Of a stretch of 64,000 nucleotides of DNA, positions 54,053-64,000 are shown one piece after another (position 1 is the first letter of the stretch; every line of letters starts with the position of its first letter). The notes beneath the pieces were generated by a model. The model did not search any database. It was not told where the DNA came from and saw only the letters and a program-made list of their open reading frames with translations. The DNA comes from WHSW01 sp963846165 (GTDB lineage Bacteria > Actinomycetota > Thermoleophilia > Solirubrobacterales > 70-9), in contig CAWJUU010000005.1 of assembly GCA_963846165.1 (NCBI GenBank), forward strand, positions 930,001-994,000. Direction: 5' to 3'. The translations under genes and the position numbers were made by a program.

Positions 54053-54445
54053 CTACCGCTTGACGCCGTACATCGAGCGTGACTGCTTGCGGTCCGAGAC
54101 ACCGGAAGCGTCGAGCGTGCCCCGGATCACCTTGTAGCGGACGCCCGGCAGGTCCTTGACCCGGCCGCCGCGGACGAGCACCACCGAGTGCTCCTGGAGG
54201 TTGTGGCCCTCGCCCGGGATGTAGCACGTGACCTCCATGCCGTTGGTCAGCCGCACGCGGGCGACCTTGCGCAGGGCGGAGTTCGGCTTCTTCGGCGTCG
54301 CCGTGTAGACGCGCGTGCAGACGCCGCGCCGCTGCGGCGCGGCGATCCGCTGCTTGCGCCCCTGGCCGGACTTCAGGCCCGGGGTGGCAACCTTCTTCTG
54401 CGGGGGCTTTCGGCCCTTTCGGATCAGCTGGTTGGTGCTCGGCAC
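54053..54445 (-). CDS. rpsL: 30S ribosomal protein S12
   Basis: The 130-residue protein starts at GTG (VPSTNQLIRKGRKPPQKKVA) and has the decoding-centre segments TPKKPNSALRKVARVRL and EHSVVLVRGGRVKDLPGVRY. The Lys residues linked to streptomycin resistance in other bacteria are in the wild-type form (KKPNS, GRVKDLPG). Its promoter appears leaderless. Confidence 0.98.
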   Translation of the reverse strand: MPSTNQLIRKGRKPPQKKVATPGLKSGQGRKQRIAAPQRRGVCTRVYTATPKKPNSALRKVARVRLTNGMEVTCYIPGEGHNLQEHSVVLVRGGRVKDLPGVRYKVIRGTLDASGVSDRKQSRSMYGVKR

Positions 54446-54453
54446 GGCGGCGG

Positions 54454-54480
54454 AAGATAGCAGGGCGGTATCGCTACGCT
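54454..54480. promoter_or_regulatory. Divergent leaderless promoters of rpsL and the HAD-like gene
   Basis: On the minus strand TATCTT (54459-54454) ends 8 nt before the rpsL GTG. On the plus strand TACGCT (54475-54480) ends 6 nt before the GTG of the HAD-like gene. Neither start has a ribosome binding site. Both fit TAnnnT leaderless promoters. Confidence 0.5.
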
Positions 54481-54486
54481 GCCTGA

Positions 54487-54984
54487 GTGGCGGACGAAAG
54501 ACCTGTGCTCGCCGTGGACGTCGACGGCGTGATCAGCCTCTTCGGCTTCACGGGACCGATCGACCAGGTGGGAGGGCGCTTCCACCTGATCGACGGGATC
54601 GCCCACTGCATCTCCGACGCCGCCGGCTCGCAGTTGCGGCGACTCGCCGACGCCTACGAGCTGATCTGGGCGACCGGCTGGGAGGACCGCGCCAACGACC
54701 ACCTGCCTCTGCTCCTCGGCCTGCCGGGAGAGCTCCCCTGCCTGCACTTCGACGGCCGGGCGCGGTTCGGGACCGCCCACTGGAAGCTCGATGCGCTCGA
54801 GGAGTACGCGGGCGACCGCCCGCTCGCCTGGATCGACGACTCGCTCGACGATAGCTGTCACGTATGGGCGGCGGAGCGCGCGGCGCCGACGCTGCTGGTG
54901 CCGACCGAGTCCGACGTCGGCCTCACCGAGGCCCAGACCGAGGCCTTGCTCGCCTGGGCACGCGACGACTACACTCTCGGCTGA
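54487..54984 (+). CDS. HAD-like hydrolase-fold protein
   Basis: The 165-residue protein begins with PVLAVDVDGVISLFGF, the DxDGV motif of HAD phosphatases, followed by YELIWATGWEDRAN (motif II Thr), a conserved Lys in FGTAHWKLDAL, and LAWIDDSLDDSC (motif III/IV acidic pair). It is small, with no cap domain, and may be a phosphatase of unknown substrate. It is divergent from rpsL. Confidence 0.75.
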   Translation: MADERPVLAVDVDGVISLFGFTGPIDQVGGRFHLIDGIAHCISDAAGSQLRRLADAYELIWATGWEDRANDHLPLLLGLPGELPCLHFDGRARFGTAHWKLDALEEYAGDRPLAWIDDSLDDSCHVWAAERAAPTLLVPTESDVGLTEAQTEALLAWARDDYTLG

Positions 54985-54999
54985 GGACCGGCGAGGTAC

Positions 55000-55326
55000 G
55001 TGGACGGCTTTCTTCCGATCTTGTTCCTGATGGTGATCCTGAAGATCCCCGTCGCCCTGCTGCTCTATCTGGTCTGGTGGGCGTTTCGGGCCCAGCCACT
55101 GCCCGAGGAGGCTCCTCCGGGGTCCGCGGACCACGGCTTCTTCCGCTTCCGCCGCGAGCCCAAGCGGCCCCGCGGCCCCCGCCGTGGCAACCACGGCCCC
55201 GACGCCCTCCCGATCCCCGACTGCCCGCCGGGGGGCCGCGCCCGCGTCATCACCCCGCCCGCCCCGGTGCGGGCGGCCACCGCGCACTCGTCCCAGCGCG
55301 GTTCCGCAGAACCGCTCGAGCGCTGA
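55000..55326 (+). CDS. Small single-span membrane protein (108 aa)
   Basis: An N-terminal membrane segment (FLPILFLMVILKIPVALLLY) is followed by a cytoplasmic, Pro/Arg-rich tail (RREPKRPRGPRRGNHGPDAL). The GTG start is preceded by GGCGAGG. It lies 15 nt after the HAD-like gene and is probably co-transcribed. The family was not recognised. Confidence 0.6.
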   Translation: MDGFLPILFLMVILKIPVALLLYLVWWAFRAQPLPEEAPPGSADHGFFRFRREPKRPRGPRRGNHGPDALPIPDCPPGGRARVITPPAPVRAATAHSSQRGSAEPLER

Positions 55327-55372
55327 TCAACGCGGACGCCGCTGCCCAAACCTTGATCTCAGCTGGGGGGCG

Positions 55373-57211
55373 CTATTCGGCCAACCGGGCGCCGTCGGCG
55401 CCACCCACGTCGCGGTATCTACGCCTCCCTACCGGCTGCGCTGGGCGGTCGCCATTAGCGGTCGCCGCCGGACCGCGCTCCGCGATCCGCACCAGTCCCG
55501 CGCCGGCACGTTTCGCCACGTACTGGGCTGCGTCCGCCGCTCTCAGCAGATCGACCGGATCGGGACCGCAACCCGTGAGCGAGCTCGTGCCCGACGAGAA
55601 CGAGACCGGCGGAGTCTCGCCGGACGCAAGCAGAGCCTGCGCCCGCATCGCGAGGTCGCGGGCGACCGGCGCTTCATGGCCGTCGAGGACCACGCAAAGC
55701 TCGTCACCGCCGACGCGGGCGACGAAGACGCCCGAGACCTCGGATGCCGCCTGCTCGATCGCCCGCGCCACCCGCCTCAGCGCCTCGTCCCCGGCCTCGT
55801 GGCCGTGCAGATCGTTGAGCGCCTTGAGGCCGTCGAGGTCGCAGAAGAGGAGCGACAGCTCGGCGCCCGACTCGGCTGCGCGGGAGGCGGCCGCGCTCAG
55901 GTGCTCGTCGAGCGCCCGTCGATTCGCCAGGCCGGTGAGCGGGTCCTCGTAGGCGAGGGCGTTGATCCGGTCGAAGAGCTCGGCGCGCCCGATCGCGGCG
56001 GAGAGCTGAGCGGCGATCAACTCGCCAAAGCGCACGTTCGCGGTCGTGAACGGAGGCGCACCGATGTCAGCGAACGCCTCGAGCTCGCCCCAAACCTCTC
56101 CGCCGAAGACGATCGGGACGCCCAGCACCGATCCCTTTCCGAGCGCCTCGAGCACCGCCCTGTCGGCGGGGACCGAGTCGTCGTCGATGGTCACCGTGTA
56201 GGCCTCGCCGCCCTCGACCAACGCGCGGGCGCGTGGGTAGTCGGCGAGTCGGTACACCTCGTCGGTCGGGAACCGCTGCTCCCACGGGGCCAGCTCGCCG
56301 ACGTTGATCAGGGTGTGGAGCAAGTCGCGCTCGCGGTCCCAGCGGCTGATCGAGACGGACGACGCCCGCAGCACCCGGCGCGTCTCCTCGGCCGCGATCT
56401 CGAGCACGTCGTCGAGGGTGTTCGCGGTTGCGGCCGCGGAGGTCACCGCGGTGAGCGCACGAAACTCGGCTTCGACCCTGGGCTCCGGCGCAAAATCGGT
56501 CGCCACCGAGCTCAGCGGTGAGCGCGTGGCCGCCTCCCCCCGCACGGGGCGAGCGTGCTCGCCACGTTCGAGCACGCGGACGAACGCCGCCACCGTGATC
56601 GGGCAGAACTGAGAGCCGGCGTTGCTCTCGATCTGCGCGCGGGCGTCCGCCGGGTTCATCGCGGCGCGGTAGGGGCGGTCGGACGTCATCGCGTGGTAGG
56701 CATCGCTGACGAAGCAGATCCGGCTCGCGAGTGGGATTTGCTCGCCGGCCAGGCCGTCGGGATAGCCGTCCCCGTCCCAGCGCTCGTGCTCGGCCCGGAC
56801 GGCCGGAGCCAGATGTGCGAGCGAGGCGATCGAGCTGATGATCCGCGCGCCGATCGCCGGGTGCTCGTACATGACCGCCCACTCAGAGGCGGTCAACCGG
56901 CCGGGCTTGCGAAGGATCTCGTCGGGCACGCCGACCTTTCCGACGTCGTGAAGGAGGGCCACCTGACCGACTTCGGCCACCTCGGGCTCTTCGAGCCCCA
57001 GCTCCCGGGCGACCGCCATCGCCAGCCCGACGACGGCGTGCGAATGGGCCGCCGTGTATTCCTCGCGAGCATTTAGGGCGGCCAGGAGCGCCTGCATCGC
57101 GCTCGCCCCTGGATCGAGAACCGGCGGCTCGAGGTGATCGCCCAGCGCGGCGACGCGCTCGCCGCGGGAGCGCGGCCGGCTCGCGGTCGTGCGTGCATCG
57201 GTGCTGTCCAT
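55373..57211 (-). CDS. HD-GYP, GAF and GGDEF domain signalling protein
   Basis: From MDSTDARTTASRPRSRGERV the protein has 612 residues. First comes an HD-GYP phosphodiesterase-type domain (HDVGKVGVPDEIL, then HERWDGDGYPDGL), then a GAF sensor domain (ILEIAAEETRRVLRASS-like region ending in VLGVPIVFGGEVWGELEAF), and last a GGDEF diguanylate cyclase domain (DPLTGLANRRALDEHL, FCDLDGLKALNDLHGH). The active-site motif reads GGDEL instead of GGDEF. It probably both makes and breaks c-di-GMP, or uses one domain for sensing. It is soluble, with no membrane span. Confidence 0.9.
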   Translation of the reverse strand: MDSTDARTTASRPRSRGERVAALGDHLEPPVLDPGASAMQALLAALNAREEYTAAHSHAVVGLAMAVARELGLEEPEVAEVGQVALLHDVGKVGVPDEILRKPGRLTASEWAVMYEHPAIGARIISSIASLAHLAPAVRAEHERWDGDGYPDGLAGEQIPLASRICFVSDAYHAMTSDRPYRAAMNPADARAQIESNAGSQFCPITVAAFVRVLERGEHARPVRGEAATRSPLSSVATDFAPEPRVEAEFRALTAVTSAAATANTLDDVLEIAAEETRRVLRASSVSISRWDRERDLLHTLINVGELAPWEQRFPTDEVYRLADYPRARALVEGGEAYTVTIDDDSVPADRAVLEALGKGSVLGVPIVFGGEVWGELEAFADIGAPPFTTANVRFGELIAAQLSAAIGRAELFDRINALAYEDPLTGLANRRALDEHLSAAASRAAESGAELSLLFCDLDGLKALNDLHGHEAGDEALRRVARAIEQAASEVSGVFVARVGGDELCVVLDGHEAPVARDLAMRAQALLASGETPPVSFSSGTSSLTGCGPDPVDLLRAADAAQYVAKRAGAGLVRIAERGPAATANGDRPAQPVGRRRYRDVGGADGARLAE

Positions 57212-57312
57212 CCACACACACGTATCGGCAACCCGCTGCCGCTCCTGCAGCCGCGCGGATACCGAGCCGGCCGGATCGATTTGTGTGCGGTGCGAGCAGC
57301 CGCCGTGCGCGC

Positions 57313-58416
57313 TCAGGCGGCGAGTGCCTGCTCGAGGTCGGCGATCAGGTCGGCGGCCGCCTCGATCCCGCACGAGAGCCGGACGAGGTCGGCGGGGACC
57401 GCTGCGTCGGAGTCCTCGACCGACTGGTGGGTCATCGCCTGCGGGACCTCGATCAGCGACTCGACCCCGCCCAGCGACTCGGCGAGCGAGAAGATCTCGG
57501 TGCGGCCGACGAGTGCGACCGCGTCGGGGTGCCGGAACGAGACCATGCCGCCGAAGCCCGGCCAGCGCACGTCCTCGACCCCGGACGCGGCCCGCAGCCA
57601 CTCGCTCACCGCGCGGCCGTTCTCGGTGTGGCGGGCGACGCGCAGGGCGAGCGTGCGAATCCCGCGGTGGACGAGGAAGCAGTCGAACGGCCCGGGGACC
57701 GCGCCGACCGAGTTCTGGACGAAGCTGACGCGCTCGTGCAGGTCCTCGCCGGCGCAGATCACCGCTCCTCCGACGACGTCGGAGTGGCCGCCGATGTACT
57801 TGGTCGTCGAGTGGACGACCGCGGTCGCGCCGAGCTCGAGCGGTCGCTGGACGATTGGGGTCGCGAAGGTGTTGTCGACGACGACCGGACGGCCGTCGAC
57901 GGCCTCGACCACGCCGGCGATCTCGATCTCGTTGAGCAGCGGGTTGGTCGGCGTCTCGACCCAGATCAGCCGCGTCTCGGGCCGCAGCGCCGCGCGCAGC
58001 GCGTCGAGGTCGGTCTGATCGACGAGGTCGTAGGCAAGCCCGAAGCGGGCGAGCACCTTGTCGACGAGCCGGTAGGTGCCGCCATAGAGGTCGAGCGGCA
58101 GGATCAGGTGGTCGCCGGCGTCCAGCGCCGCCGTCAGCAGGGCGTGGGTGGCGGCCATCCCGCTCGCGAACGCCGCCGCGTGACCACCCTCGAGCTCGCC
58201 CAGCGCGCGCTCGAGCGCCGCCCGAGTGGGGTTCGCCGAGCGCGCGTAGTCGTAGTCGGCGACGAACTCGCCCGGCGCCGGCTGGACGAAGGTCGAGGTC
58301 TGGTGGATCGGCGGGATCACCGAGCCGTAGGTCGGGTCAGGCTCGAGCCCGGCGTGGACCACCCGGGTGTCGATCCGATGCCGCGGCGACTCGCCGGGCT
58401 CGCTCGTCGGGCTCAC
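57313..58416 (-). CDS. Cystathionine gamma-synthase/lyase, PLP-dependent
   Basis: The 367-residue enzyme has the Cys/Met-metabolism fold: YDYARSANPTRAALERALGE, FASGMAATHALLTAALDAGD, VDNTFATPIVQRPLELGA, and the PLP-binding Lys in HSTTKYIGGHSDVVGG. The GTG start overlaps the cystathionine beta-synthase stop by 4 bp (GTGA). With CBS next door the likely role is cystathionine gamma-lyase, giving cysteine from homocysteine. A metB-type synthase cannot be excluded by sequence alone. Confidence 0.88.
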   Translation of the reverse strand: MSPTSEPGESPRHRIDTRVVHAGLEPDPTYGSVIPPIHQTSTFVQPAPGEFVADYDYARSANPTRAALERALGELEGGHAAAFASGMAATHALLTAALDAGDHLILPLDLYGGTYRLVDKVLARFGLAYDLVDQTDLDALRAALRPETRLIWVETPTNPLLNEIEIAGVVEAVDGRPVVVDNTFATPIVQRPLELGATAVVHSTTKYIGGHSDVVGGAVICAGEDLHERVSFVQNSVGAVPGPFDCFLVHRGIRTLALRVARHTENGRAVSEWLRAASGVEDVRWPGFGGMVSFRHPDAVALVGRTEIFSLAESLGGVESLIEVPQAMTHQSVEDSDAAVPADLVRLSCGIEAAADLIADLEQALAA

Positions 58417-59786
58417 CGGTTGAGCGCCTCGACCAGGTCGACGGCGGTGAGGATCCCGAGCGAGCGCCCGTCGTCGACGACGATCACCGGCTTGCCCTCG
58501 TCGCGCAACATGTGGATCGCGTCGGACACCGGGTCGCCGGCGGCGAGCTCGGGCAGCGGCGGCTCGAGCACCTCGGTGACCGGCTCGCCGAGGATCCCGG
58601 GATGGTCGGCGGAGGCCATCAGCAGGCCGCGCTCGCTGACCGTGCCGACGAACGCCTGCTCGTCCTCGCTCGAGACCACCGGCACCTGCGAGACGCCGTG
58701 CTCGCGCATCAGCTCGAGCGCCCGCCCGACCACGTCGTGGCTGGCGACGGTCAGCAGCGGGCCCTCCTCCCCCTTCGCCCGCAGCGCCTCGCCGACCGTG
58801 ACCGCGCCCTCGTCGCCGAGATAGCCGTGCTCGCGCATCCACGAGTCGTTGAAGACCTTCGAGACGTAGGGGCGGCCGCCGTCGGGGATGATCGTGACCA
58901 CCATCGCCTCGGGGTCGTCGAGCTCGCGGGCCACCTGCACCGCGGCGCAGAGCGCGGTCCCGGTCGAGCCGCCGGCGAACAGCCCCTCGCGGGCGACCAG
59001 GCGGCGGGCCATCAAGAACGAGTCCTGATCCGAAACGGTGACGTAGCGGTCGATCACGTCGGGGTCGAGGCTGTCGGGCCAGAAGTCCTCACCGATGCCC
59101 TCGACCCGGTAGGGGTGGACCGGGCCCCCGGAGTAGATCGAGCCCTCGGGATCGGCGCCGACGACCTCGAGCTCGGGGTTCTGCTCCTTGAGGTAGTGCC
59201 CGACGCCGGTGATCGTCCCCCCGGTGCCGACCGCGACCACCAGGTGGGTGACCGCGCCGGCGGTCTGCCGCCAAAGCTCCGGCCCGGTCGAGCGGTAGTG
59301 CGCCTCGGGGTTGGCGCTGTTGAAGTACTGGTTCGGCTGGAAGGCGCCGTCGATCTCCTCCGTGAGCCGGTCGGCGACCCGGTAATAGGACTGCGGCGAG
59401 TCGGGCTCGACCGCGGTCGGGCAGACGACCACCTCGGCGCCGAAGGCGCGCAGCGTGTCGATCTTCTCGCGGCTCATCTTGTCGGGCATCACCGCGATCA
59501 CCTTGTAGCCGCGCAGGGCCGCAGCCATCGCCAGGCCGAGGCCGGTGTTGCCGGAGGTCGGCTCGATCAGCGTCCCGCCGGGGCGCAGCTTGCCCTCGCG
59601 CTCGGCGGCCTCGATCATCGCCACCGCCGGGCGGTCCTTGACCGACCCGCCCGGGTTCATGTACTCGACCTTGGCGACGAGCGGAGTCCGCAGCCCGGGC
59701 TCGAGCCGCGACAGCCGCACGAGCGGGGTCTCGCCGATCAGCCCGAGGACCGAGTCGTGGATCTCCGAGGCGGGCTCCGCGCTCAC
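58413..59786 (-). CDS. Cystathionine beta-synthase
   Basis: The 457-residue protein has a PLP domain of the cysteine-synthase type (VEYMNPGGSVKDRPAVAMIE with the PLP Lys, IEPTSGNTGLGLAMAAALRG, VVAVGTGGTITGVG, GLFAGGSTGTAL) and two C-terminal CBS domains (EHGVSQVPVVSSEDEQAFVG, and DEGKPVIVVDDGRSLGILTA) that usually bind adenosyl ligands. It condenses serine and homocysteine to cystathionine. It forms a two-gene operon with the following lyase. Confidence 0.92.
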   Translation of the reverse strand: MSAEPASEIHDSVLGLIGETPLVRLSRLEPGLRTPLVAKVEYMNPGGSVKDRPAVAMIEAAEREGKLRPGGTLIEPTSGNTGLGLAMAAALRGYKVIAVMPDKMSREKIDTLRAFGAEVVVCPTAVEPDSPQSYYRVADRLTEEIDGAFQPNQYFNSANPEAHYRSTGPELWRQTAGAVTHLVVAVGTGGTITGVGHYLKEQNPELEVVGADPEGSIYSGGPVHPYRVEGIGEDFWPDSLDPDVIDRYVTVSDQDSFLMARRLVAREGLFAGGSTGTALCAAVQVARELDDPEAMVVTIIPDGGRPYVSKVFNDSWMREHGYLGDEGAVTVGEALRAKGEEGPLLTVASHDVVGRALELMREHGVSQVPVVSSEDEQAFVGTVSERGLLMASADHPGILGEPVTEVLEPPLPELAAGDPVSDAIHMLRDEGKPVIVVDDGRSLGILTAVDLVEALNR

Positions 59787-59814
59787 GATCCGAGCTTAAC
59801 CGGGACCCGGTCGC

Positions 59815-60474
59815 TCAGCAGCTGCGCAAGCGGTCGCGGCCGGTGCCGTCGTCGCAGTCGTCGGGGCCGCGCCCGCCGCTGAGCCGGTCGCCGCCGGTGC
59901 CGCCGCGAAGGCGATCGTGCCCGCCATGGCCGCGGAGATCGTCATCGCCGCCACCGCCGAGGATCTCGTCGCCGGCGGTCCCGCCGTCGAGCCGGTCGTC
60001 GCCGGAGCGCCCGGCGATCTGGTCGAAGCCGCCGTTGCCGTCGATCCGGTCGTCGCCGCCGGCGCCGACGAGACGATCGCGGTCGCCATCGCCGAAGACC
60101 CGGTCGTCGCCGCCCGCCGCCTGGATCATGTCTTCGCCGTCACCGGCCGCGATCCGATCGGCCCCCGCGCCGCCGGCGAGAAAATCCTCGTCGCGGCCGC
60201 CGTGCAGCTCGTCGTCCCCGCCGCGGGCACAGACGACGTCCGACCCACCGCCGGTGTGGATCACGTCGGCCCCCGGGGTGCCGAGGACGACGTCGTCACC
60301 GGACGTGCCCGTCGTCGGCATCCCGGGCACGGCGACGATCGTCACCAGCTGCCCCTTGCAACGCGCGGGCGGCCCGGACTGCGCGGCGGCCGAAGCGGTC
60401 GTCAACGCGACGCAGACAGCCGCCGCGGCGAAGGCCCCTGCAAGCGCGCGAGGAGTGCGAATGCTTGCTCCCAC
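59815..60474 (-). CDS. Secreted RTX-type calcium-binding repeat protein
   Basis: A signal peptide (RALAGAFAAAAVCVALTTAS) precedes a mature part with about fourteen repeats of GGxGxDxhxxG type, such as HTGGGSDVVCARGGDDELHG and LGGGGDDDLRGHGGHDRLRG. These form a calcium-loaded parallel beta-roll. Four Cys (CKGQ, VCAR, DDCDD, RSC) may form disulfides. There is no protease or lipase domain, so it is a free-standing repeat protein of unknown function. It lies 77 nt after rpoC. Confidence 0.88.
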   Translation of the reverse strand: MGASIRTPRALAGAFAAAAVCVALTTASAAAQSGPPARCKGQLVTIVAVPGMPTTGTSGDDVVLGTPGADVIHTGGGSDVVCARGGDDELHGGRDEDFLAGGAGADRIAAGDGEDMIQAAGGDDRVFGDGDRDRLVGAGGDDRIDGNGGFDQIAGRSGDDRLDGGTAGDEILGGGGDDDLRGHGGHDRLRGGTGGDRLSGGRGPDDCDDGTGRDRLRSC

Positions 60475-60551
60475 ACGGCCTCAAACACCGCCCGCCGGCC
60501 GAGTTGCGGGGATCGCCGACGGGGAGTGAACCGGCGGGGCCGACGCTCGGA

Positions 60552-64000
<3,449 letters not shown>

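Overview
The window is high-GC DNA from the chromosome of an actinomycete. I infer class Thermoleophilia (Solirubrobacterales/Gaiellales type). The reasons are the TolB-like protein that opens with AFPGANG, the DUF559/AbiEi-type relic, the DUF7144-type membrane protein, the long acidic tails on ribosomal proteins, and the many TAnnnT promoters placed 5-10 nt before a start codon (leaderless expression). No rRNA, tRNA or CRISPR array was seen.

Layout. Positions 1-6.6 kb hold an accessory stretch: the edge of a possible transposase, a 54-residue Cys-containing protein behind a DosR-like box, a secreted beta-propeller, a DUF7144-type protein, a thioredoxin-like protein, a Nif3-family protein, a small HTH protein and an acyl-CoA synthetase. 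Positions 6.6-16.1 kb hold two tandem sulfatases (the second riddled with indels), a patatin-like phospholipase, a PBP4-type carboxypeptidase, DNA polymerase IV under an SOS box, and a large beta-propeller protein. Several genes here carry one-base frameshifts. Positions 16.2-30.4 kb hold ligA-surE, an envelope-glycan-type cluster (two GT2s, a phosphodiesterase-like protein, a Gfo/Idh/MocA protein and a membrane protein), an iron ABC transporter fbpABC, and a double-hotdog thioesterase.

Positions 29.7-51.4 kb are, on the minus strand, the near-complete str/S10/spc/alpha superoperon, read from right to left: fusA, tuf, rpsJ-rplC-D-W-B-rpsS-rplV-rpsC-rplP-rpmC-rpsQ-rplN-X-E-rpsZ-rpsH-rplF-R-rpsE-rpmD-rplO-secY, then a DUF559 pseudogene, then adk-map-rpmJ-rpsM-K-D-rpoA-rplQ-truA. 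infA is missing from its usual place between map and rpmJ.

Positions 51.6-64 kb show that the rpoC-rpsL-rpsG-fusA order is broken. A tandem pair of unknown membrane proteins and a roughly 290-nt nested palindrome lie between fusA and rpsG. A HAD-like protein, an HD-GYP/GAF/GGDEF protein, a reverse-transsulfuration pair (CBS plus cystathionine gamma-synthase/lyase) and an RTX-repeat protein lie between rpsL and rpoC, which runs off the right edge.

Points most worth following: the nested palindrome whose mismatches are all G-U in plus-strand RNA; identical TTAGG/CCTAA operators on both sides of the membrane gene next to fbpABC; two interruptions of otherwise near-universal operons, one paired with a new promoter for adk; a terminator in the fusA leader; acidic Ala/Pro/Glu tails on four ribosomal proteins of one operon; and single-base indels concentrated outside the ribosomal block, which are either decay or sequencing error.
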